From Vibrio tubiashii (GTDB lineage Bacteria > Pseudomonadota > Gammaproteobacteria > Enterobacterales > Vibrionaceae), in contig NZ_CP117029.1 in NCBI RefSeq assembly GCF_028551255.1, forward strand, positions 806,001-870,000: a stretch of 64,000 bases of DNA. The letters are read 5' to 3'. The stretch's first letter is position 1. Each line of letters starts with the position of its first letter. The position numbers were made by a program, and so were the translations under genes. A model generated the notes under the pieces. It made no database searches. It worked only from the letters and a program-made list of their open reading frames with translations, and was not told the origin of the DNA. Below are positions 54,016-61,015 of this stretch, one piece after another.

Positions 54016-54876
54016 TCATAGTTTAGTTGTCAACTCTCGCTCTCTAGAAGGGCGAAGCCCGATCCCGCTTTCCATAGCGCAGCGTTCCTGCTCTCCATAG
54101 GACGAAGTCCGTTCCAGCTTCCTGCCTTGCCCCGGCCAAGTGTCAGGCACAACAAACCAAAATTGACCGTTTTGTGTCTGAGCATGGACAAACCTTCCAT
54201 TGGGTTTATCGATAGGGTTGATGAATTCTTCTAGTCCGACCGCCCAAAGTGGCTTTTCAAGTTCATACAGAGGCTCACCGATTTGTTCCCACTGGCTTTG
54301 ATAGCACCAGTGTCCGGTGATTTGACTTTGATTGAGTGACAGTCCTAAACATTCTTGTGGAACGGTCTCTGGCGAAAAGGGATTAATGTACAACCTTCCT
54401 TGAATCAATAGATGTTCTGTTAGATCTTGATATTGAGGGTATTGGTTAAGAAACTCATCAGTCGAGCTCATTTTTAGCTGGTGGGAGAGCATTCTGGCCA
54501 GTTTTTTATCAAGCTGATCATGAGCGTTTGGTCCATACCAAATTCCGCTATGTAAAAGGTAGAATTTGATTGCCACTTCCCAATGTTCTTTACGCTGTTG
54601 CTGATGATTTTTAAGAATAAGATCAATCGCGCCTAAGGTTTGCCCACAAGATTTATTGATCTGAATTTCTTCATCGAGCAATGCAAAGCGGTCACTTTGA
54701 GTGAGTAACTTGGTGCAAAGGTATTGATAGATAAAACCAAGTCGCGGGTTACCTTGATATTCCTCTTCGATATAGGGAGGAACAGATAGAGAAGAGAGCT
54801 CCTCAAAAGGTGGCTTTAACTCGAATAGTGATGGAGTCTTGGCAATCCAATGATAAAAACGCTGTAGAGAATGCAT
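54016..54876 (-). CDS. DUF1853 family protein with repeat-derived C-terminus
   Basis: A protein of about 286 residues: HSLQRFYHWIAKTPSLFELKP, NPRLGFIYQYLCTKLL, GAIDLILKN, HWEVAIKFYLL and GRLYINPF match the DUF1853 family (E. coli YdiJ-unrelated; function unknown, PD-(D/E)XK-like fold suspected from E-V-A-I-K). The frame is open from 54987, but ATG 54876 fits the family start. The final 33 or so residues (KLERTSSYGEQERC and later) are translated from an intergenic hairpin cluster (54041-54116), so the original C-terminus probably ended near VPDTWPG. Divergent from ybgI. Confidence 0.8.
   Translation of the reverse strand: MHSLQRFYHWIAKTPSLFELKPPFEELSSLSVPPYIEEEYQGNPRLGFIYQYLCTKLLTQSDRFALLDEEIQINKSCGQTLGAIDLILKNHQQQRKEHWEVAIKFYLLHSGIWYGPNAHDQLDKKLARMLSHQLKMSSTDEFLNQYPQYQDLTEHLLIQGRLYINPFSPETVPQECLGLSLNQSQITGHWCYQSQWEQIGEPLYELEKPLWAVGLEEFINPIDKPNGRFVHAQTQNGQFWFVVPDTWPGQGRKLERTSSYGEQERCAMESGIGLRPSRERELTTKL
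54041..54116 (-). repeat. Inverted family H cluster overlapping the 3' end of the DUF1853 gene
   Basis: Read on the minus strand: GGAACGGACTTCGTCCTATG, then GGAACGCTGCGCTATGG, then GGGATCGGGCTTCGCCCTTC. It is inverted relative to the cluster at 53918 and lies inside the open reading frame. Confidence 0.85.
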
Positions 54877-55004
54877 CCTTGAGCCTATAACTGTGTGGTT
54901 AAAGAGAGTGTACCATGCACTCGCCTCTAGCATCACTGGTGCGGTTGACTTACACTTTGCTACAGTGAATTGAGCAAGCCTCGACAATAAAAATGGAAGC
55001 CCAA

Positions 55005-55763
55005 ATGAATAACTTACAGCTAGAAAAAATCCTCAACGAGAAGCTATCTCCTCAACTGATTAAAGACTATGCGCCGAATGGCTTGCAGGTTGAGGGAAAA
55101 GAGCAGATTAAAAAAGTCGTCACTGGTGTAACTGCTTCTCAAGCATTGATTGATAAAGCGGTTGAGTTAAAAGCTGATGCGCTACTGGTTCATCATGGTT
55201 ATTTCTGGAAAGGTGAGCCAGAACCTATTCGTGGTATGAAAGGCAAGCGCATTCGTACTTTGATAAAAAACGACATTAATTTAATGGGTTACCATCTGCC
55301 ACTTGATATCCACCCTGAGTTAGGTAACAACGCGGAACTTGCTCGCTTACTCGATATTGAAGTAGAAGGCGGCCTAGAAGGGCACCCACAATCCGTGGCT
55401 ATGTTTGGACGTTTGAAATCTCCAATGATGGGGACTGAGTTTGCAGCCAAGATCAATCAAGTACTCAATCGCCAGCCCCTTCATATTGCACCGGAAAATG
55501 CAGGTAAAGTGATTGAAACGGTCGGTTGGTGCACAGGTGGTGGTCAGGACTTTATTGAATTGGCAGCGAGACACGGTTTAGATGCGTTTATTTCGGGTGA
55601 GATCTCAGAACGCACTACTTATTCTGCTCGTGAGCAGGACATTCACTACTTTGCAGCAGGTCACCACGCGACAGAGCGCTACGGAATCAAAGCACTAGGC
55701 GAGTGGCTAGCCACAGAACATGGCCTAGATGTTGAGTTTATTGATATTGATAATCCGGTGTAG
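55005..55763 (+). CDS. Nif3-like dinuclear metal centre protein YbgI
   Basis: A 252-residue protein of the NIF3/YbgI family: SPQLIKDYAPNGLQVEGKE, DALLVHHGYFWKGEPEPI (metal-binding His), YHLPLDIHPELGNNAELA (His/Asp) and HYFAAGHHATERYGIKAL (His/Glu). It forms hexameric rings with two metals per subunit; in E. coli it is linked to GTP cyclohydrolase-type fold naming, but the activity is unsettled. I use ATG 55005 after GGAAG; the frame opens at 54993. A repeat block begins 4 bases after its stop. Confidence 0.93.
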   Translation: MNNLQLEKILNEKLSPQLIKDYAPNGLQVEGKEQIKKVVTGVTASQALIDKAVELKADALLVHHGYFWKGEPEPIRGMKGKRIRTLIKNDINLMGYHLPLDIHPELGNNAELARLLDIEVEGGLEGHPQSVAMFGRLKSPMMGTEFAAKINQVLNRQPLHIAPENAGKVIETVGWCTGGGQDFIELAARHGLDAFISGEISERTTYSAREQDIHYFAAGHHATERYGIKALGEWLATEHGLDVEFIDIDNPV

Positions 55764-55766
55764 AGA

Positions 55767-55840
55767 AGGAACGGGCTACGCCCTACGGGAGAGCTGCGCT
55801 TTTGGAGAACGGGATCGGGCTTCGCCCTGCGAGAGAAATA
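55767..55840 (+). repeat. Cluster of short hairpin modules (family H)
   Basis: GGAACGGGCTACGCCCTACG, GAGCTGCGCTTTTGGAG, then GGGATCGGGCTTCGCCCTGC. It starts right behind the ybgI stop and runs into the 103-bp element. Confidence 0.85.
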
Positions 55841-55843
55841 TTT

Positions 55844-55946
55844 GTCATTCCTTAGACCGAAGAATGAGGGAGTAAGGAATCTCTAAAGGTTGGCGGCTCG
55901 CGGTGAGAGATCCCCAACTCACTCGTGCCTCGTTCTTGAGGATGAC
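55844..55946. repeat. 103-bp REPIN-like inverted element, copy C
   Basis: Halves at 55844-55883 and 55907-55946 with a 23-bp spacer. In this copy the left stem reads ATTCCTTA with TAAGGAAT where copy A has ATTCCCTA with TAGGGAAT: both arms changed together, a compensatory pair that supports selection on the hairpin. Confidence 0.9.
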
Positions 55947-55962
55947 AACTAATCTAATAAAA

Positions 55963-55995
55963 AAGGGCTAATGTTCGCACATTAGCCCTTTAACG
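55963..55995 (-). terminator. Terminator after gltA
   Basis: AAAGGGCTAATGT pairs with ACATTAGCCCTTT around TCGC; minus strand continues TTTATTAG. Confidence 0.92.
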
Positions 55996-56011
55996 TTTTG
56001 CTAGTTAGCTA

Positions 56012-57301
56012 TTATTCACGCTCATGCAGAGGTGAGAACTCACGTTGTACTTCACCTGTGTAAAGCTGACGCGGACGACCGATACGGTTTAGTGGATCGC
56101 TGTGCATTTCGTTCCAGTGAGCAATCCAACCGATAGTACGCGAAATCGCGAAGATAACAGTGAACATAGATACTGGGATACCGATAGCTTTAAGAATGAT
56201 ACCAGAGTAGAAGTCTACGTTCGGGTATAGCTTCTTAGAAACAAAGTATTCGTCAGAAAGCGCGATACGCTCAAGTTCCATTGCCACATCAAGTAGTGGA
56301 TCTTTGATATTAAGCTCTTTAAGAACTTCGTGACATGTTTCGCGCATAACCGTTGCACGAGGGTCGTAGTTCTTGTAGACACGGTGACCGAAGCCCATTA
56401 GGCGGAATGGGTCATCTTTGTCTTTCGCGCGCTCAACATACTCAGGAATGTTTTCTACGCTACCGATCTCTTCAAGCATCTTCAGACATGCTTCGTTCGC
56501 GCCGCCGTGAGCTGGGCCCCAAAGAGAAGCGATACCCGCTGCAATACATGCAAATGGGTTAGCACCAGAAGAACCAGATAGACGTACTGTTGATGTTGAC
56601 GCGTTTTGCTCGTGGTCTGCGTGTAGAGTAAAGATTTTATCCATTGCGCGAGCAACGACAGGGTTCACTTCGTACTCTTCACATGGATTAGCGAACATCA
56701 TGTGTAGGTAGTTTTCAGCGTAGCTCAAATCATTACGTGGGTAGATGAAAGGCTGACCGATAGAGTACTTGTAACACATAGCCGCAAGCGTTGGCATTTT
56801 CGACAGTAGTCGGTATGCCGCGATTTCGCGGTGCTCGTCGTTGTTGATATCTAATGAATCGTGGTAGAACGCAGCAAGTGCACCTACTACACCACACATT
56901 ACAGCCATAGGGTGAGCGTCACGGCGGAAACCGTGGAAGAAACTAGCAATTTGCTCATGGACCATAGTGTGACGAGTAACAGTAGTTTTGAATTGCTCGT
57001 ATTGTTCACGTGTTGGGGCTTCACCGTAAAGAAGGATGTAACATACTTCTAAGTAATCAGCGTTATTTGCTAGCTGATCAATTGGGTAACCGCGGTGCAA
57101 AAGAATACCTTTACCGCCGTCAATGTAGGTGATTTGAGATTCACAAGATGCAGTGGCAAGAAAACCTGGGTCAAAAGTAAAAAATCCGTTTGCTCCAAGT
57201 GTACGAACATCAATCACAGGTGTGCCTAGGGCACCTTCCATAATTGGCAGTTCGATAGGTGCTTGACCTTCAACATGAAGGGTAGCTTTCTTATCTGCCA
57301 T
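56012..57301 (-). CDS. gltA: Citrate synthase
   Basis: A 429-residue type II citrate synthase. It has [14 protein letters not shown] near the N-terminus, [20 protein letters not shown] (catalytic His), [17 protein letters not shown] and [13 protein letters not shown], then the C-terminal [13 protein letters not shown] with catalytic Asp and GRPRQLYTG. It condenses oxaloacetate with acetyl-CoA. It is divergent from sdhCDAB, as in E. coli, so the two TCA units share a control region. Confidence 0.98.
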   Translation of the reverse strand: MADKKATLHVEGQAPIELPIMEGALGTPVIDVRTLGANGFFTFDPGFLATASCESQITYIDGGKGILLHRGYPIDQLANNADYLEVCYILLYGEAPTREQYEQFKTTVTRHTMVHEQIASFFHGFRRDAHPMAVMCGVVGALAAFYHDSLDINNDEHREIAAYRLLSKMPTLAAMCYKYSIGQPFIYPRNDLSYAENYLHMMFANPCEEYEVNPVVARAMDKIFTLHADHEQNASTSTVRLSGSSGANPFACIAAGIASLWGPAHGGANEACLKMLEEIGSVENIPEYVERAKDKDDPFRLMGFGHRVYKNYDPRATVMRETCHEVLKELNIKDPLLDVAMELERIALSDEYFVSKKLYPNVDFYSGIILKAIGIPVSMFTVIFAISRTIGWIAHWNEMHSDPLNRIGRPRQLYTGEVQREFSPLHERE

Positions 57302-57696
57302 AACAATCTCCTTTGTTTATTATTTAATCCGTCCAGGATGTTTGTGTGCCATTTTTGTACGTGTGATCGTTATCAAAGTCAATTTTTCTCATCTGATGTG
57401 TGCACTTGTTATGATTTTTTGAACGTATAAGGTGAAAAATCTGGTCTGTGTAGCAAAAATTGTTACATCAATTGTATTAGAATGTTGCCAGCCGTATAGT
57501 GGCGCAGTAAATTTTGGTGGAAACCTTATAAATTCAAGGCTTGAAACAAATGTGAGGTGAAGTTTTAATCCTTGTTGTTAACAATTATTTTACAAAATAC
57601 TCCGGCAATTGTTGCAGTCTAGTGTTAAATAAATGTTAACTTTTGTAGGTTTGCAATCAAAATTCGTTCATAACTATAAATGCTCAATGGAGCTGA
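57302..57696. promoter_or_regulatory. Shared gltA/sdhC control region
   Basis: A 395-base AT-rich divergent region with no gene. It contains at least one ArcA-type direct repeat (57624-57639) near sdhC and a GTTGTTAACAAT palindrome near 57576. Promoters for both sides are expected; none could be set with certainty. Confidence 0.6.
57624..57639 (+). promoter_or_regulatory. Candidate ArcA box upstream of sdhC
   Basis: GTTAA-ATAAAT-GTTAA: two direct repeats 11 bases apart, as in the ArcA consensus. Located 58 bases before sdhC, fitting anaerobic repression of the TCA operon known in E. coli. Confidence 0.65.
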
Positions 57697-58089
57697 GTGA
57701 GCAAGCCCGTGAAAGAAAGAAAGTCAAGACCTGTTAATTTAGATTTACAGACCGTAAGCTTTCCGATCACTGCAATCGCATCAATTTTACACCGTGTATC
57801 CGGTGTAATTACGTTTGTCGCAATCGGAATCCTGCTTTGGTTACTATCCATTTCTCTATCCTCCCCAGTCGGTTACGCACAAGCTGTTGACTTAGTCGAT
57901 GGTTTCTTTGTGAAGTTTATCTTATGGGGCATCCTAACGGCTTTGGCCTATCACATTGCAGGTGGCATTCGTCACTTACTAATGGATCTTGGTCATTTCG
58001 AAGAGCTGGAATCTGGCGCGATGAGCGCTAAGGTTGCATTCGCAGCAACAGCCGTTCTGTCTCTACTGGCGGGGGTAATGGTATGGTAA
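57697..58089 (+). CDS. sdhC: Succinate dehydrogenase cytochrome b556 subunit SdhC
   Basis: A 130-residue membrane subunit with three helices. RPVNLDLQTVSFPITAIASI and LHRVSGVITFVAIGILLWLL match E. coli SdhC; the heme-ligand histidine lies in LAYHIAGGIRHLLMDLGH. The start is GTG at 57697 behind GGAG (a second GTG at 57709 is possible). It overlaps sdhD by 7 bases. Confidence 0.96.
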   Translation: MSKPVKERKSRPVNLDLQTVSFPITAIASILHRVSGVITFVAIGILLWLLSISLSSPVGYAQAVDLVDGFFVKFILWGILTALAYHIAGGIRHLLMDLGHFEELESGAMSAKVAFAATAVLSLLAGVMVW

Positions 58090-58427
58090 AACACATTTCA
58101 TCTTTTGGTCGTAATGGTGTGCACGATTTCTTATTGATTCGTGCGACTGCAATCATTATGACGCTTTACACTATCTATCTGGTTAGCTTCTGTGCTTTCA
58201 CAGATATTTCTTACGTATCTTGGACCCAGTTCTTTGGTGGTACATTCACTAAAGTGTTTACAATGCTGGCGCTTGTATCTGTTCTAATTCACGCGTGGAT
58301 TGGTTTATGGCAGGTACTGACTGATTACATCAAGTGCGCCAAGCTTCGTGGTGGCCTACAGCTAGCTATCATTGCTGTATTGTTCGGTTACTTCTTCTCT
58401 GGTCTATTTATTCTGTGGGGTGCGTAA
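58083..58427 (+). CDS. sdhD: Succinate dehydrogenase membrane anchor SdhD
   Basis: A 114-residue anchor with three helices. It has FGRNGVHDFLLIRATAIIMTLY at the N-terminus in parts, and LIHAWIGLWQVLTDYIK with the heme/quinone region. It ends at 58427, directly before the GTG of sdhA (no gap). Together with SdhC it binds heme b and quinone. Confidence 0.96.
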   Translation: MVKHISSFGRNGVHDFLLIRATAIIMTLYTIYLVSFCAFTDISYVSWTQFFGGTFTKVFTMLALVSVLIHAWIGLWQVLTDYIKCAKLRGGLQLAIIAVLFGYFFSGLFILWGA

Positions 58428-60194
58428 GTGTCTATTCCAGTTCGCGAATTTGATGCCGTAGTAATCGGCGCTGGTGGTGCAGGCATGCGCGCTGCACTGC
58501 AAATCTCTGAGCAAGGCCTATCTTGTGCATTGCTTTCTAAAGTATTTCCAACTCGTTCACACACTGTTTCTGCACAAGGTGGTATCACGGTTGCGCTAGG
58601 TAATGCGCACGAAGATCACTGGGAACAGCATATGTACGATACCGTTAAAGGTTCCGACTATATTGGTGACCAAGACGCAATCGAATACATGTGTAAAAAC
58701 GGACCAGAGTCAGTGATTGAATTAGAGAAAATGGGTCTCCCATTCTCTCGCTTTGACAATGGTAGAATCTACCAACGTCCGTTTGGCGGACAGTCGAAGA
58801 ACTTCGGTGGTGAGCAAGCAGCACGTACAGCTGCGGCGGCTGACCGTACAGGTCACGCTCTACTTCACACGCTATACCAACAAAACGTTAAGCACAAAAC
58901 AACTATCTTCTCAGAGTGGTATGCACTCGACCTAGTTAAGAATGAAGATGGCGCAGTTCTTGGCTGTACAGCCCTTTGTATGGAAACGGGCGAAGTTTGT
59001 TACTTCAAATCGAAAGCAACCATTCTGGCGACAGGTGGTGCTGGCCGTATTTACGCTTCAACAACTAACGCTCACATCAACACGGGTGATGGCGTTGGTA
59101 TGGCACTACGCGCTGGCGTTCCAATGCAAGATATGGAAATGTGGCAGTTCCACCCAACAGGTATCGCTGGAGCCGGTGTTCTGGTAACTGAAGGTTGTCG
59201 TGGTGAAGGTGGTTATCTACTGAATAAAGACGGTGAACGCTTCATGGAGCGTTACGCACCAAACGCGAAAGACCTTGCTGGTCGTGATGTTGTTGCTCGT
59301 TCAATGATGATCGAAATCCGTGAAGGTCGCGGCTGCGATGGCCCTTGGGGTCCTCACATTAAACTGAAACTGGATCACCTAGGTAAAGAGACACTTGAGT
59401 CGCGCCTGCCGGGTGTTTGTGAGCTATCTCGTACCTTTGCTCACGTAGATCCAGTGAAAGAGCCAATTCCGGTAATCCCGACTTGTCACTACATGATGGG
59501 TGGCATTCCAACTCAAGTCTCTGGTCAGGCTATTAAGCAAGATGAAGCGGGCGCTGATGTTGAAGTTCAAGGTCTATTTGCTTGTGGTGAGATCGCATCA
59601 GTATCTGTTCACGGTGCAAACCGCCTAGGTGGTAACTCTTTACTAGACTTAGTTGTATTTGGTCGCGCTACAGGTCTACACCTTGGTGAAACACTTGCTA
59701 AGCAAGCTGAAGCTAAGCCAGCAACGGAAGCTGACATTGAGCGTTCACTAGAGCGCTACAACCGTTGGGAAAATAGCACTGAAGGCGAAGATCCAGCGCA
59801 AATTCGCAAAGATCTGCAACAATGTATGCAGAACAACTTCTCGGTATTCCGTGAAGGCGATGCAATGGCAAAAGGTCTAGAAGAGCTAAAAGTTATTCGT
59901 GAGCGCCTGAAGAATGCTCACCTTTCTGATAAGTCGACCGAGTTCAACACCCAGCGTATTGAGTGTTTAGAGCTAGAAAACTTGATGGAAACTGCTTATG
60001 CAACGGCTGTTGCGGCTAATTACCGTACAGAAAGTCGCGGTGCACACGCTCGCTTTGATTTCCCAGACCGTGATGATGAGCAGTGGCTATGCCACTCAAT
60101 CTATAATCCGGACAATGAAGCTATGACAAAGCGTGGTGTAAACATGGAGCCAATCCATCGTGAAGCATTCCCGCCGAAAGCACGTACGTACTAG
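58428..60194 (+). CDS. sdhA: Succinate dehydrogenase flavoprotein subunit SdhA
   Basis: A 588-residue flavoprotein. FAD fold [17 protein letters not shown]; covalent FAD histidine in [13 protein letters not shown] (His about residue 45); active-site blocks [49 protein letters not shown] and [20 protein letters not shown]. It oxidises succinate. The start codon is GTG immediately after the sdhD stop, so translation is coupled. Confidence 0.98.
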   Translation: MSIPVREFDAVVIGAGGAGMRAALQISEQGLSCALLSKVFPTRSHTVSAQGGITVALGNAHEDHWEQHMYDTVKGSDYIGDQDAIEYMCKNGPESVIELEKMGLPFSRFDNGRIYQRPFGGQSKNFGGEQAARTAAAADRTGHALLHTLYQQNVKHKTTIFSEWYALDLVKNEDGAVLGCTALCMETGEVCYFKSKATILATGGAGRIYASTTNAHINTGDGVGMALRAGVPMQDMEMWQFHPTGIAGAGVLVTEGCRGEGGYLLNKDGERFMERYAPNAKDLAGRDVVARSMMIEIREGRGCDGPWGPHIKLKLDHLGKETLESRLPGVCELSRTFAHVDPVKEPIPVIPTCHYMMGGIPTQVSGQAIKQDEAGADVEVQGLFACGEIASVSVHGANRLGGNSLLDLVVFGRATGLHLGETLAKQAEAKPATEADIERSLERYNRWENSTEGEDPAQIRKDLQQCMQNNFSVFREGDAMAKGLEELKVIRERLKNAHLSDKSTEFNTQRIECLELENLMETAYATAVAANYRTESRGAHARFDFPDRDDEQWLCHSIYNPDNEAMTKRGVNMEPIHREAFPPKARTY

Positions 60195-60212
60195 GGAGAG
60201 GAGGATAATATT

Positions 60213-60923
60213 ATGAAACTGAATTTCTCTTTGTATCGCTACAATCCGGATGTCGATCAAAAGCCATACATGAAGGACTACACGCTGGAAGTAGAAGAAG
60301 GATCAGACATGATGCTTCTAGATGCGTTGATTCTGCTAAAAGAGCAAGATCCAACGATCTCTTTCCGTCGTTCTTGTCGTGAGGGCGTATGTGGCTCAGA
60401 TGGTCTAAACATGAACGGTAAGAATGGCCTGGCTTGTATTACACCACTTTCTGCATTAAGCGGTGACAAGATAGTCATCCGTCCACTGCCTGGTTTGCCT
60501 GTTGTGCGAGATCTTATCGTTGACATGACACAGTTCTACGATAACTATGCGAAAGTTAAGCCATTCTTGATTGATGACGGCGCGCTGCCACCATCACGAG
60601 AGAACCTGCAAACGCCTGATGAGCGTGCACATTTAGATGGTTTATATGAATGTATTATGTGTGCATGTTGTACGACGTCATGCCCATCATTCTGGTGGAA
60701 TCCAGATAAATTTATCGGTCCTGCAGGTCTTCTTGCGGCGTATCGTTGGCTAATTGATAGCCGTGATACAGCGACAGATGAACGTTTGTCAAATCTTGAT
60801 GATGCATTTAGCGTTTTCCGTTGCCATGGCATCATGAATTGTGTAAGTGTTTGTCCTAAGGGACTAAATCCAACGAAGGCAATCGGTCATATTAAGACGA
60901 TGCTAGTAAACCGTTCGATTTAA
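60213..60923 (+). CDS. sdhB: Succinate dehydrogenase iron-sulfur subunit SdhB
   Basis: A 236-residue subunit. The 2Fe-2S site is SCREGVCGSDGLNMNG with a later LACIT; the 4Fe-4S and 3Fe-4S sites are ECIMCACCTTSCPSFWW and CHGIMNCVSVCPKGLNP. It passes electrons from FAD to quinone. The start follows GGGAGAGGAGG 18 bases after sdhA. A strong hairpin follows before sucA. Confidence 0.98.
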   Translation: MKLNFSLYRYNPDVDQKPYMKDYTLEVEEGSDMMLLDALILLKEQDPTISFRRSCREGVCGSDGLNMNGKNGLACITPLSALSGDKIVIRPLPGLPVVRDLIVDMTQFYDNYAKVKPFLIDDGALPPSRENLQTPDERAHLDGLYECIMCACCTTSCPSFWWNPDKFIGPAGLLAAYRWLIDSRDTATDERLSNLDDAFSVFRCHGIMNCVSVCPKGLNPTKAIGHIKTMLVNRSI

Positions 60924-60937
60924 TTAACAAAAAATTG

Positions 60938-60958
60938 CCGACCCACTCTGGGTCGGCT
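60938..60958 (+). terminator. Hairpin between sdhB and sucA
   Basis: GCCGACCC ACTCT GGGTCGGC is a perfect 8-bp stem followed by TCTTAATAG. The weak T-tract suggests partial termination or an mRNA end-stabilising structure within the sdhCDAB-sucAB transcript. Confidence 0.75.
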
Positions 60959-61015
60959 CTTAATAGCTCGGCGTAAGACCGAAGCAAACGTGAAAACTAC
61001 TGGTTAAGGGAAAAT

